A stretch of 64,000 nucleotides of DNA from positions 6,305,342 to 6,369,341 of the forward strand of contig NC_071399.1 of assembly GCF_022682495.2 (NCBI RefSeq). Direction: 5' to 3'. The stretch is from Desmodus rotundus (taxonomy: Eukaryota; Chordata; Mammalia; Chiroptera; Phyllostomidae). A model generated the notes under the pieces. That model saw nothing but the letters and a program-made list of their open reading frames with translations. It had not been told where the DNA came from and searched no databases. How positions within the stretch are numbered: the stretch's first letter is position 1; each line of letters begins with the position of its first letter. Below are positions 45,966 to 57,950 of the stretch, piece after piece. A program made the position numbers and the translations under genes.

Positions 45966-47879
45966 AACTGTGGGTTTCATACTATAGAATTCTGGCAGCA
46001 CGTGAAGATCGCTTCCGGCCGATGAGCTCAGCAGCAGAATCAAAGCTTGTGCGTTCATACTGGTTGAGGAAGTAGAAGGAAATGGCAGGTGCAAAAGGTA
46101 TGTGTAAGCAAGGTGTATGGGAGGTGGCAACCCCTTGTTCACTGGGGCAATGATGGATTTCATGGCATAAGTAAGTCACAGTGGCAGGGAGAAGAACCGA
46201 TATCATTAGATACAGTCTGAGGATGGAGTGGATTAGTTAGCCAGTCCCTGAGAGTGGTCATGTGACCTCCAGAGGTGTGTAAACAAAAATCGCTTGTTGA
46301 CTTCGACACTCCGTAAACATTTAGGGAACACAGTCTACTGCACTGTTGCTTTAAATGTACAGGCAGTTCTGCTTTGTGAGACGGAACCACAGGAAGTTAG
46401 AAAGACTAGCTCCCCAATATAACAAAATATCATAATATTTGAATATTTTTAAGAGTCTTGGAGAAAAACGTTTTGTATATGTGTATACATCAGAAGTGCA
46501 CACTGACAAAAACAAAGCAAAAGAAAAAACCTCTAAATTCCTATTTTTGTGGGAAGGCAAGGTGATTCCATGCTCCGTGCAGCTATGAGTTTTGATTTCT
46601 GTCACTTCTTTCTGTGCATACCTATGCAAAAATGAAATGTTTATGGTACAACAAGAGTAAACTACCAATGTGATGCAAATGAGAGGCAAAGCTCCCTGGG
46701 ATTTCAGGCTACAGGTGTGTTTATGCATCAGTGGCTCCCGTCTCCCCCCAATGATGCCTGACTGACACCACCACAGCGCTGCGTTTGAAGGAACCCACTG
46801 AATCCTGCAGCCTCGTGCAGCTGGGCTTTAAACCGTCAGTGCCTGGTGACCGCTGAGGCCTGACCAATGCCACCGGCCGGTGCGTGAAATGTTACCCATC
46901 ACCTAGAAAATCCATAGCGTGGTGCATTAACTTGCATAATTAGAGATGGTGAAGCAAAGTGAGTTCTAAAGGCATTGCCTTGCTCTCTCCTTTGGTATTT
47001 TTTTACCTACTTAAAGAAACTATCTTAGTGAAAATGAGTTGCCCTGCCTTTTTTTCTATGTTACTCAAGGCCAATTGCGTAATGTATTGCGATTCTGTAT
47101 TGATTAGCCATGCTGCTCTCAACTATTCCAGTGGTGATTTATCAAGCTGCCTTGATTCTTTTCCATTGTTCTACTCACTGTGCCCACTTGACTACCTTTC
47201 AAAGGGTAGATAGAAGTGGAGAGGGAAAGAATGCTCAAATCATTTGATTTTACTACTTTAAAAAGAAATCTAAAACGTCTCTGTTGGGGCGAAACTGCTA
47301 GCTAACACAAGGCCCTAAATCTACATAGAATCAGGTGATTTGTGCTCTCTCTTCCCTCATGATAATGGAGAAATAAATACATACATCGTATCATTTTCTT
47401 TCAATGTTATTATAGTACCAATTCAGAGGATACCACGTGAATTTAAGTACTACTTGGTAACACAAAAGAGGATGCCAAAATCTCAAAATTCCACAGTGCC
47501 AGAAAAGATCAAATTTAAAGACGGATCCTATATATAATACATATAAATATAAATTTGGAGTCATTTTAGATAGCATGGCTTAAAATGTAATACTGCATCG
47601 AGACTAAACATCCTGACTGTCCTCGAGCTAAATTTGACTGAAGAAAAGCACATTGAGTTGTTCCAGGGATGCACAGCCCGAGAGAAATGCGAATAGCTGC
47701 TCCAAGCAAGGAGGGAGTATCAAGCAAAAAGGAGACAACCGTGTGCGTGGAACTTACTACACTTGCCTAAAACTAAGAGCTTTGTGACTCATTAGAAAGA
47801 CTTGCTTTTAGGGCTGGGTCCTTGAGATATGGCTGCAGTGGTGATACCTTATGTGCACATTCCTGGGGAGGCATTGAAA
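45966..47879. other. Unique noncoding sequence, no gene seen
   Basis: Overlapping short frames occur on the minus strand at 45789-46728, in different phases and without domains. The piece at 46860-47000 (TGCATTAACTTGCATAATTA) has the look of conserved noncoding DNA, but this cannot be tested here. Confidence 0.4.
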
Positions 47880-48400
47880 ATGGCCAGTACCAATGGCAGT
47901 GATGGTGGGTATTGTCTAGTGAGATAAGGCAGATGGTAGCCTAACACAGAGAAGGTGATGGAAATGATGAACAGCTTTCAGTTTAGGTGTAGGTGTGCAG
48001 ACCCGGGTAAGGAAGGCAAAGAGAGAGGTGTGGACTTGGCTGCTTTTACTGGAGTTACTGGGAAGAAGGTCTGAAGTAAATAAATTGCAGACAATGAAGA
48101 GAACCAGGCTCAACTAAGTAGGAGTCAGGAGCTGAGGTCAAGAAGCATTTTGAGAAATAGGAGATGGCTGAATGTGACAAATGCTGCGAAGAGGTTGAGG
48201 AAAGATGAGGCTTGGAAATTGGACTGGCCCTTGGGCTCCGTTGTAATGAGGTCGTCAGAGACCTCGCTGGAGGTCACTTTCTCCCCAGGGACAAGGGCAC
48301 AAGCTGGGTGAGATGAAGTTATGAAAGGAGTCTTGTGAGAAGGAACGGAGGCAGCAAAAGAAAACAGAGTTCAGGGACCAGTGTGTGACAAGGAATTAAG
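47880..48400. mobile_element. Probable ancient interspersed repeat, family unsure
   Basis: ACAAATGCTGCGAAGAGGTT, GAGGAAAGATGAGGCTTGGA, GTTGTAATGAGGTCGTCAGA and GACCTCGCTGGAGGTCACTT follow a known old mammalian text ('caaatgctgcagagaggtcaagtaagatgaggactgaaaagtg…ggtcattggtgacctt'). I cannot name the family with confidence. Confidence 0.45.
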
Positions 48401-48719
48401 ATCGAGAACCTACTGGTCAGATGATTTTATGGTGCTTATAAAAATTTAACAGGGATTTTAGGGTTATGCTAAAAAAAAATCACTGGACGTGAATTAACTT
48501 CGTTTGTGTTCAAGATATATCTTCTGGCCAGGTATATACTTTCCACTGCATTCCTTTTGGTTTTTATTTGTCTGTTTATCATTTGGCTAAGTGGACATAA
48601 ACAGTACCTCTAGGAAATCTCAAAGCAGCCCACATACATAGAAGCAGAGAGAAATTAAAGAGAGCAAGAGAACAAAGATGTGAGAGAACAAGAAGAGAAG
48701 GAGATTAGGGAGGAGACAA
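48401..48719. other. Noncoding sequence, no gene seen
   Basis: Unique-looking; its right part (48660-48715) becomes purine-rich before the CA-rich array. Confidence 0.45.
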
Positions 48720-49115
48720 ATGTGTGTGTGTGTGCACAAGGAGATGCACATGGCAATGCATGTGCACACATGGCCACATACATGCACACATGGATGCACA
48801 CAGACACACAGCACATGGCCACGCACATGTGAGCACACAGAGATGCATGTAGCCACACACAAAGCACGCGAACAGGCATGCACAGGCACGCACAAGCAGG
48901 CACACAGATGCACGTGGCCATGCCGATGCACACGCGGACACACAGGTTTGCATGGCCATGCTCACACAGGCACATGCAGGCACATGCAGGCACATGCAGG
49001 CACACGTGGCCAGACTCACACAAACATACACATGACCGAGACACACACATAGGCACACATAGGCACACACAGATGCAAATTACCACACGTGCACACACAT
49101 TGCTCACTCTACAAT
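48720..49115. repeat. CA-rich degenerate tandem repeat (RY-alternating)
   Basis: Nearly 400 bases of ACATGCACACA / GGCACATGC / TGGCCACAC words, starting in a (TG)n run at 48720-48733. An exact AGGCACATGC unit repeats at about 48968-48998. Purine and pyrimidine alternate over long stretches. Because stop codons are rare in this text, open frames appear on both strands (up to 165 codons, minus strand, with C/V/M/H-rich repeats). These are by-products of the repeat, not genes. Confidence 0.9.
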
Positions 49116-49354
49116 GTGTACTGTACAAAACTACACTTGTGAAAGCAAGCACTTATAGTTACATCAACATTAGTCAGGAATAGAGGGTAACAATTCAGCA
49201 TGGCTAGGGTTAATAATAAAATAAGACAACATTCTTTAAAAGTGTGTCTGTCAGCAAGTGTTGAGTCTAAAATCCAGCCACTTGAACTGATTCCTCTGTG
49301 CAGGTGCTAGTGCAGGTCAGCTGGTTTTCCGGCTGGGGTAAGAGGCCGTTGCGG

Positions 49355-49402
49355 CATGTCCCATCCCATGGGAGGCAGCATGTCCCATCCCGTGGGAGGC
49401 AG
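49355..49402. repeat. Two tandem 24-bp units
   Basis: CATGTCCCATCCCATGGGAG then GCAG at 49355-49378 is repeated at 49379-49402 with a single A to G change. It contains the palindrome TCCCATGGGA in the first unit. Confidence 0.8.
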
Positions 49403-51219
49403 CGTGGAGGGCAGACTTCCACCCAGAGCCCGTTAGGGCTGCGCTAGCACCAGGCATTGACAAGTGTGAAATTATTAGCAACTGAGCTTTGGAGGAATAC
49501 ATTTTTGCATCAAAGGTGCCCTTTACTCCTCCACCAGAAAGCCAAACTGTTGATTCAAATGAGCAGACCCGTCAAAATTACGGGATCCTTCATCTGAAAA
49601 CTCCAAATGCTGTCTCTAACTACCTAGTTGTGGGGATTTGGCCTTTTTTAGTAAAAATCGCTATTAATATCCTTGGGAAATTTTAATGTGAAAGGTCTAC
49701 ATTAAACAAAAAGCAGCTCTAGGATGTCTATCTTATTGGGAAACTGTTTAATGCAAATTTACAGAAAAGGATAAGTGCCACTCTGGGTCACTCCAGAATA
49801 TTTTGGGGGGCTTTCTCTGTGGGATATGCAATCTCAGCCAAATGTGTTGAAGAGGAGGAATCAAATAAACTGCCCTATTTTGGGTCTTTCTCATCTGTAT
49901 ACAGTAGTGCAGCTCTACTAGACCTGAAAATTGCCCAGAGACAAACTTTAAAAAATAGAGTGCTTTCGAGGCAGAAAATTGCTTTTCTGCAGTATGGTCT
50001 AAAGGACAGGCAGTGGCGGGAAGACAAGGAGTTGTCACCTAGCGGTAATGATGTAAAGCATCTCCTCCCCAACAAAGGGGATCGTTTGTTTTTATTTCCT
50101 TCCTTATTAGACCACACAAGAATGCGGCAGGAGTAACACCCTGACTTTGACTTCAGCCCCGGAAAGCAGGTGCACAGTTAGCTTGTTGAAAGTCCGTCTG
50201 TGACCTCACACATGGCGCTTCCTTTCTATGGAAAACAAATAGCTTAATAAACTAGATCATTCGGGGTTTTGCCAATTTCTTCAATGGTCCTGAATGTTTG
50301 GGCTTTGGGATACCATATAAACTAATTGTAGATTGTCTTGGTTTTCGTAATATCAGTCAGTTCCATCGTAGTGTTTCAAACAAGGATTTTGTCGCTTCAC
50401 ATCTTTGAAAAAAACTACTTTATGGATTTGGATCGTCCCCTTGGTATTTTGGGAAGATTTTTTTATGTGGTGTAATTTCCCTTTTTATGGTGGTGTGAAC
50501 GAAAAATGGGAGAAAATATGTCTTTTTTGTGTTAAGGGATTTGAAACTCCTTTGGGTCTGCTGCCGTGTTAATGAGACAATTGAGAGATATCAGGATTTT
50601 GTGTATTAATCTGGGTAGGCATTTGTGCCAGAACTTCCCATTTAGAGTTTTAATGGCATTAGCTGTGAATTTGCACAAAACTAACACAAAAAAATAACTC
50701 CACATTACGGATCCAGGATACCAAATGTTTATTAAAACCTATTTAAAGTATAGGGCAGAGTGGGGCAAAGGTTGGTTTACAGTTGTGAGTTTGCAAAACA
50801 GTTTATTTTTGAGTCATTCATTAATTACTGCATTCCTTTCCATACAAACAACTGTAAACCTGCTTTTGCCACACCCTGTGTATACAGTGAGCCTTATCTA
50901 AGAATGAAATATTTTATTTTTAAAACATTCCTTTTACAGTTTTGAAATATTTTGTTCCATCACTCACACACAGATTTTCTAAGTAGGTTTGTACCTGATT
51001 AAGATATCTATTTCAATGTTAATATTCTTTGATCTCAGATTTTTATTTCTTTTAAGTTTAAGAGAAAGCTCTCATTCATTTTAAGACCTGGCCCTCTCGT
51101 CCCCCCTGGTCCACAGATGTGGGCATGTGGATAGTCACTCTACGAGGGTGGCTAAGTGGAAGCAAAGGCCAGCTGGACATTCTTTACTTTTCCACTTTCA
51201 CCCAATTATTGAACTCCAA
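49403..51219. other. Unique noncoding sequence, no gene seen
   Basis: Overlapping frames on both strands at 49748-50136 have no family resemblance. 50530-50700 has low-repeat, TAATTA-type text that could be regulatory. No gene found. Confidence 0.4.
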
Positions 51220-51330
51220 CTTGAGAGAGTAGCAGGGGCCTGAGAAATCATCTAGGCCTGTACTCACATCCCCAGGGAAGAATCACTCCAATAAAAGTAA
51301 AGAGACTTACTCAAAGGACACTTTTATTTT
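51220..51330 (-). mobile_element. Possible MIR-related SINE fragment, antisense
   Basis: GGCCTGAGAAATCATCTAGG, then CACATCCCCAGGGAAGAATC and GTAAAGAGACTTACTCAAAG match the common text 'gagaatcatctagtccaac…ttttacagatgaggaaact…gtgacttgcccaag' in weakened form. Confidence 0.4.
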
Positions 51331-51439
51331 CTTACGCTAAATTATATTAGATGTACCAGCGGTCTTATTTGTTTCTTCTCTTTCTTCTCAAATATCTATC
51401 ATTTTGGCAGCACACCTGTTCTTTGATAAAAGTCATTGT

Positions 51440-51545
51440 TCTTTCATTCAACAACTGGTTCTCAAATGTCTGCAGGAGACAGTAGTTGCTAGACGCTGAG
51501 GACACCCAGTCTACTGTCTCTTAGAGTTTACAGTTCAGAAGAAAA
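51440..51545. mobile_element. Possible ancient interspersed repeat
   Basis: TCATTCAACAACTGGTTCTC, AGTAGTTGCTAGACGCTGAG and GTCTCTTAGAGTTTACAGTT are like the ordered blocks 'ttcaacaaatatttattgagc…gtgctaggcgctggggata…gagcttacattctag'. It is the same type as at 25555 and 63150. Confidence 0.45.
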
Positions 51546-54500
51546 TGAACTCAGAGCGTCTAGGGGTGAGCCTGGTCCACCCTACCCCACACTACAGCAA
51601 GACTGTGGTTGTAATAGTTCATTGTGCCGATGTCAGCCAGACTTTCTCCTTGGGGACAGGGCTAGCAAACTGTTTTCAACCCTCTGGCAGACTTTATTCT
51701 TACCCACCCTCATTTTTCTCTTCCTCTTACCTAAGACATAGATCCTCAGATGGGTTTACAAATTTATGTCATATTTTTTTCTATTCAACTTTTCTTGGAT
51801 GACACCTGGCTACTTTTCTGGAATGTAGAAGCATCAGCATCTCCCTAGGGCCTACTCAGTGGCTCTTATCAGCAGGCCCTGGGAACATGTCTGGTGAGCA
51901 ACTAGAGGTCATGTCTCTATTTCGAGTCCTGAATGTGAGTGATCTCGAGAGGTAATTGGCAAACACTGTTAATTCTAAATGATTATCTGTTGGGTCCACA
52001 TGTTGGATGATTATTGCGGCTTTTCCTATAGGACTGAATATTTGCATTATTCCCCCTGAAATGTTAATGAGTATCACCTAAACAGGCTTTGCTTGTGAGT
52101 TTCACATGGAACGTCATTATGCTCTCCTATAAAAGCTACTCCGGAATTACTGCACAGTGACATCCAGCAGGTGGGCCCTGTCTTCATTAGCCACGAGTGT
52201 GCTGAGCTGTGACTGTCCCCAGAGCTGCCGCGGGCTCAATGGCGCGACGCACTGCCTCCAGCCTGCTGACCTTTCCCTCGCTGCCCCTTGTACTTCTCAC
52301 CCTCTGACTCCTTTGGTGCAAAATGCTCCATTATTTTCAATTTGTGCTGTGCCCATCTCCTGCCTCAGCCTATTAATCCATGTCGACCACAGAGACAAAT
52401 GGAAGCAGGTGATTGCACACTCAGCAGCAGCCTCGTTGAATTTCTGTCGCCGATTAGGAGGACTTGGCCAGAAGTGTACTCGGGAAGGCTCAAACGGCCC
52501 GCACAGAGCTCGGTTCACAGACGGGCCACCTCACGCCAGGATTTCTGACAAAATTCGTGCAGTAGTCACAGAAAAATCACACACTGGCTCTCAGCAATAA
52601 ATAAGCCAGGAACTGCTACAGAATATTTTAAAACTTTGGTTCAGGAGTAAGTTGTCTCTTTTCAAGAACTTCCTACATAGGATGAACTTATAGAAATCTT
52701 CATTTTTGAACCTACAGGGTCTGGCAGAAATTAATGCTTGCCTGTATATTTAATCATAATTAAGTGATATTGTATTTAAAATCTCACCATCTAGCCCTTT
52801 TACTATCCAATATGGTGGTTTTACCTAAAGGATAAAAATAGTGAAGTGATTGCATTATTTTGATAAAAACCAGCCTAGAGAAAAATTGGAGCTCATTCAT
52901 CTGAATGGTTGTTTCAAATCGTTCTCTGAAGACTCCTGGAAACACCCCAGAGAGGCAAGTCCTCGCCCTCCCTCACTCTGAACTCAGCTGGGTTTTTTTA
53001 ATCTGTTTTATGTGATCAGGTGTCCTCACAACATTGTGTTTGAGGGGAGAGTGTTGCTGCTAACATTCAAGTTTGAAGTTCAGCGTGAAGTTGTAGGATA
53101 GAAGATGACTTTGTCCTCAGATAGGACCACAGAGGACCTGCAAAATCGCCGGCCACATTAAGTAAATGTATTTAATAGGAAAAGGTACCAAATCAATCTT
53201 TGCTGTTACAGATAGGATACTTTAATGTAAATAGAAAACATTTTAAAGTTAATGTTTTAATATAAAGTCATGTGTACAATACAAAGCAATTCTCTTCAAG
53301 CTATTTGGTTGAACAGATAGATTTTTTTAATAATTCTGAATAAATTAATTTAACCCTATATTAAAAATCTTGTATAATTTATTTCCAGATAGATGAAAAA
53401 GCCAAAAATATGAACATGATTGCCTTTTTTACTAATGCACTCTACACATTAATTTATATATGTCTTTAAAATTGTGCCTTACAAGTACTGTGATCTTCCT
53501 ATTAATTCTTTGACGTACATTCGGGGTATTTACTTCAGTGAATCAAGAAATGTGGACAAATGCTTAATTAGGTGGGCTGCAAATATTAGCCCAGTGGGTA
53601 TTATACAAGTTTTCCTACCTAAACTTGATGTCCAAAGAGAATTGAGCGGAGAAAGTAAAAACAATATTTCCTACTCATCCCCGACTGAACTTAGGTTGAC
53701 AGACCAGGGCTGGACACAGTGTGGCTGCCTTCTTTCTCAGCTGACCCTTGCACAAGGTGCCAGGTGGAATTGAGACCCACTCGCTTTGGACGCAGATCCA
53801 CTTTCTTGGACCTAACTATTCATGTCTGGTTTGGAGGATCGCCCACAACCTGCACAAACGCCAAGTAGTATGCAAATACATAGGCTATTTTTATTTTTTA
53901 TGCATTAAAATTCATCCCTTGAACACGTTTACTTCAGCAGAAAGTGAGTGAGTGAGACGTCTTCTGTAGAATATATTCTGTAGTTAATACTTTAGCCTTG
54001 CTATTGTAGTCTCGGGCTCCCAGCTTTGCCTCGTTTCACATGTCAGGTAACTGGGTCTCCTACTTGAAAGATCAAGATTGGTCAAAATGAGGCCCTTTAG
54101 ATTTCTTCTCAATGAATATCTGACCTTTTGAAAATGATTTATATTTTCAGCTGTCTTCATTTTCTGCCCCTACATCCCGCTTTCTCATTCTCCCTCCCTC
54201 CCCACACTCTGTAAAATTGTCCTTTTCTATCTCATCTTTTCTGTAATCTTGAATGTTTTCCTTTTTGTTTACTTTAGGATCTTATTCTGTCAGTTAGTTC
54301 CCTCATTTATCCATAATTTCCCGCCAATGACACTAAACCTCTACATCATTAAAAGCAATTCCAGATCATCAGGCTCCATAGTAAATCATTCAAAACCAAC
54401 TGGTTTATAACAGCAAATGCTTCCTGTGCGCTTGGAGTTCTGTGAACACTGACATTTCCTTTCCTTATAGTTTATGGAGACTACATCTTTTCTAATCAGA

Positions 54501-54945
54501 AAGAAAATAATTATATTCCAAAATTTCCCACTTCTTGGTAATTTTGCTATAGATGATTTAACATTTTCTGCCCTAAAATGAACCTTCCATCTGAAAATTA
54601 TGAAACTAATTAAATAAATCTAAATTAAAAAAAAAACGGTGAAATTTATTCTAAGACTAAAAGAATGCAAGCAAAATTTTGGGAAAAAAATGAAAATAAA
54701 GAGTAATAAAGTCTTTAAAATGGCCAAGTTGATAATCAGCATTTTCACTGAAAACTTTCTTTATTCCGTGCAGGGCCTGCAATTTTGAAGGAGACTGGGT
54801 TCCACCAGATCTAACCGAGTACCTGCCTACATGCTCTAAAGCCCCTCAGTTTAATTGAAGTCAAACCCAGCAAAAGCGGCAGGCTGCCACGTTGAGTATG
54901 TGCTTACTGGTCACAGTGCTCTCTGGCCTTCAGGCCTTCTGCACC
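51546..54945. other. Unique noncoding sequence, no gene seen
   Basis: A 147-codon plus-strand frame at 52157-52600 lies in GC-richer DNA with several CpGs. It overlaps frames in other phases and on the other strand, and I recognise no domain, so it is not called. 54640s are A-rich. No repeat family was named in this stretch. Confidence 0.4.
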
Positions 54946-55156
54946 TGCACTGTCCAGTACGGTCACTACTAGATACCCTGTGGCTATTTCAATTTAACTT
55001 TTAATTAGTTAAAATTGCAAATTCATTTCTCAGGTGTTCAAGACACATTTCAGATGCTCAATATCCATCTGAGGCCCATGGCCACCAGACCAGAAAGCAG
55101 AGATCTATAGAATATTTACATCATTACAGAAAGTTCTTCTGGACAGTTTTGCTATA
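54946..55156. mobile_element. hAT-type MITE (Charlie/MER-like), about 210 bp
   Basis: It starts with CACTGTCCAGTACGGTCACT and ends …AGTTCTTCTGGACAGTTTTG, which are inverted relative to each other. Inside are ACCCTGTGGCTATTTCAATT, TTAACTTTTAATTAGTTAAA and ATTTCAGATGCTCAATATCC, matching the widespread 'gtccaatacggtagccactagccacatgtggc…' MITE. It is diverged; the exact subfamily is from memory. Confidence 0.65.
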
Positions 55157-55995
55157 AACTTCTCAGAGCCGCAACTTCCCCTTCCATGTAACGTGATGAT
55201 AAAGACTGGTCCAGGAAACCGCTGGGAGGTTGTGTGAAATGGTATACATACAGACACATGGTTAACTACTATACATCCAGGAGAGTGGTTATTCTCTGTG
55301 CAGGCTTTCTTAGTCTGGAGCCTTTCTCACCATTATTACTAGTCCTTGAAATGAGAAACGGTCCATGGAATAAAGATGCATGTGGTCATGTACCAAAATT
55401 ATTCATCTTCTAAGTTTAAATGTATTTTATAGATGCTTTTTTGACAATCTCAATAATCTTTACCACTTGTTTGATCTCTTCTATCAAAAGGTGGTAGTGA
55501 TTACCGTATCTTTTTTTCTCTTCATGAAAGGTAGCTGAAAGTTCTAGAATAAACCGCAGGGATCATGGATCATGACTTTTCTGAAATATCTAAAGCGATG
55601 TTTTGACCATTGCTTATCTTGAAAGCAAAGGCGTAGGTACCATGCACTGTAGAGCTAATAAGGTTTTCATATTCAAGTGTGGTACCGCTGACCACTGCAC
55701 ATTTGCCCTATAAGGCCAAGTTATCAAGTTTTACTTTCTTTCTCACTTTTTAAAATGTTTGGACTTCTTCCTCACCAGCACAGAGAAGTCTAATCCAAAG
55801 AACAAAAGCCCAACTAAAAATTGCACAACAAAAATAATAAACAAACAAAAATAACCATTTACCTTTTTGATTGAATCAGTTATTTGAAATATTGACTCAA
55901 TAGTTGAGAATTTTAATGGCTAAATAAATGCATTCCAAACTACTGAAGCTTGACTTGAGAATGCTATTTTTGCCATCATTAATTGGAATTTTTAC
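55157..55995. other. Unique noncoding sequence, no gene seen
   Basis: No gene or named repeat. The right part is AT-rich before the polypurine tract. Confidence 0.45.
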
Positions 55996-56007
55996 AACAC
56001 TAAATGT

Positions 56008-56168
56008 GAAGAAGGAAGGGAGGAAGGAAGGAAAAGAAAGAAAGAAAAAGAGATGGGAGGAGAGAGAGAGAGAGAGAAAGAAAGAAAGAGAAGAAAGAAA
56101 GAAAGAAGGAAGGAAGGAAGGGGAAAAAAAGAGGTAACAGAAGGGAGAAAGGAAGGAAAGGAGGAAGA
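56008..56168. repeat. Polypurine (GAAG/GAGA)n tract
   Basis: About 160 bases of A and G with very few interruptions, in GAAGGAAGG, AGAGAGAGAG and GAAAGAAAG words. The complementary frame (114 codons, minus strand, F/S/L-rich) is a by-product of the repeat. Confidence 0.9.
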
Positions 56169-57000
56169 TGATAGTGAAAGTACCTACAGTCTTTTCCAAA
56201 ATCATCAAGGCTTTAAAAAGGTCCCAGGCAATCTCTGCCACACAGGGACCAGCACTACATTGTCAGGAGAATGAACTAGGTTATTCTTTAAGTCTCTTCA
56301 TGTCTCATTTTCACAGCTCTCTAAGTTAAGCTTTCAGGGTCAAGTACTTTTAAGGAAAGCCAGAAAAACTCACACAGCCCTTGCCATCAAAGTGCCCAGG
56401 AACACTCAGAGTCAAACACAGTCTAAAATTGGGCATACAGGTGCTAAATATCTTTCCTTGGGCAGCGGCTTCTTCAAGTAGAAAACAAACATTGATTAAA
56501 GAACCAAATAGAATGTTTTGCCTTGATAACTGTAGAAGCTTTGGGAAAGGACACCCGTTCTGCACATCTAACTTTGCTAAACAAGGGTCAGTTGCCTTAA
56601 GCTTTTTATAGTAGAAGCTCAACTCCACAGTAAGTGAATATTTTAACCACAGGAACACTGAACATTCAATGATATTTTCATAATTGCAATTCGGAGAGTC
56701 AATAAACACCGTAACCTGAAGTAGCTCACTTGGAAGAAACTTGATTGCCTAGCTGAAAACATTGTATCACATACTATTAATAAACCTAACTACTAAACTC
56801 TGAATATAATAGGACAATTACCTCCAGGAAGCATTAGTATTCATTATACCCAAAACGTTAGTTGGTGTAGACAGCTGCGGGCACAATGCACTTAGTACAG
56901 TTACAGTGCATCGGAGACGTTCCATGGGATGTTACTTGAAATTTTCTGCACATCTTGCTTTCTGTCTCAGATACTCCCTTTCAATAATACCCTGGCTAAC
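56169..57000. other. Unique noncoding sequence, no gene seen
   Basis: A 119-codon minus-strand frame covers 56350-56709 without known domain or splice context. No repeat was recognised. Confidence 0.45.
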
Positions 57001-57004
57001 TAAG

Positions 57005-57090
57005 AAATTATATATATGTATATGTGTATATATGTATATGTATGTGTGCATGCATATATATATATATATCCATATGTATAGATAAATATG
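57005..57090. repeat. TA/TG simple repeat
   Basis: TATATATGTATATGTGTATA mixes into (TA)n at about 57055-57069, with ATGTGTGCATGCATATAT in between. Confidence 0.85.
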
Positions 57091-57138
57091 AATTAGAAAA
57101 CACAATTGTTGAACTCGATGAAATATGGTAATCTAGGG

Positions 57139-57385
57139 CAGTAATTTTTCAACCAGTGTGCCACGAGCATCTTTAAAACATGCAATAGCTGACTATTTAG
57201 TCAGTGGCACTGACCTCTTTTCTTTTAGATTGGCAAATAAAAAAATGACAATAGCTGTCTGGTGTGAATGGATCAAAATTATGCCTATTTTTGTCAGATT
57301 GGCAAAATATATATTTTTGGTATTCTGCAGAATATTAGTAGCTAGTTTATTTATGCCATGAGATGAAAAACATTGAAAATTGCTG
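57139..57385. mobile_element. hAT-type non-autonomous transposon with 8-bp target duplication
   Basis: The 247-bp element has inverted ends CAGTAATTTTTCAACCAGTG and …AAAAACATTGAAAATTGCTG. It also carries a second inner pair around GTGTGCCACGAG and TTATGCCATGAG. The flanks are ATCTAGGG (57131-57138) and ATGTAGAG (57386-57393), an 8-bp duplication with two changes, the length typical of hAT elements. It codes for nothing. Similar GTGTGCC…TTGAAAA hAT MITEs are known in mammals, including bats. Confidence 0.82.
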
Positions 57386-57393
57386 ATGTAGAG

Positions 57394-57648
57394 GACATGA
57401 GTTAATACATTTTTTTTGCAGCCCATATAGTGTTTCAGAGAAATACTATTTCATTGTAAACTAAATGTTAACATTGGATAAGCCTGTACTTGCCACAAAA
57501 ACTTAAAGCATCTTCTTCAATTCATTGTCTTCAATTTGGACTATCAGTTGCTTTTCTTTACTTAGTTGTTGGTATTAATTTCAAGACATAATACAAAGAC
57601 TAAAAAAGGGAACCATTATAACTAATAATATAAAACAGAATATAGCTT
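57394..57648. other. Unique noncoding sequence, no gene seen
   Basis: AT-rich sequence between a hAT element and an L1 fragment; nothing recognisable. Confidence 0.45.
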
Positions 57649-57658
57649 TAGAAGTAAA

Positions 57659-57940
57659 TTATTTTTATTATGGTACATTTATACAATGGAATACTACACA
57701 GCAGAGAGAAAGAAGGAACTCCTACCCTTTGTGACAGCATGGATGGAACTGGAGAGCATTATTGCTAAGTGAAATAAGCCAGGTGGTGAGGAACAAATAC
57801 CATATGATCTCACCTTTAACTGGAACATAATCAAAAAAGAAAAAAGCAAACAAAATGGAACCAGGGACATTGAAATTAAGAACAATCTTAACAGTAACCA
57901 GAGGGGAGGTGGGAGGAGATAACGGGGGAAAGGATTTTCA
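57659..57940 (+). mobile_element. L1 LINE fragment (ORF2 end / 3' UTR), truncated at both ends
   Basis: ATGGTACATTTATACAATGG, AATACTACACAGCAGAGAGA, GACAGCATGGATGGAACTGG, TAAGTGAAATAAGCCAGG and AATACCATATGATCTCACCT are the classic L1 end of ORF2 and start of 3' UTR. A G-rich part similar to 29490-29550 follows. It stops within the 3' UTR, without the usual end or A tail. Direct repeats TAGAAGTAAA lie at 57649-57658 and 57941-57950. Confidence 0.9.
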
Positions 57941-57950
57941 TAGAAGTAAA

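Noticed and set aside
48720..49115. CRISPR array
   Set aside because: Units are degenerate CA-rich words without fixed repeats or unique spacers, and the DNA is mammalian.
48655..49152. 165-codon Cys-rich frame on minus and frames on plus
   Set aside because: They are by-products of a CA-rich tandem repeat in which stop codons are rare.
52157..52600. 147-codon frame on plus as possible exon
   Set aside because: Frames in other phases and on the other strand overlap it, and it has no recognised domain or convincing splice pair.
55897..56241. 114-codon frame on minus (F/S/L-rich)
   Set aside because: It is the complement of a polypurine repeat.
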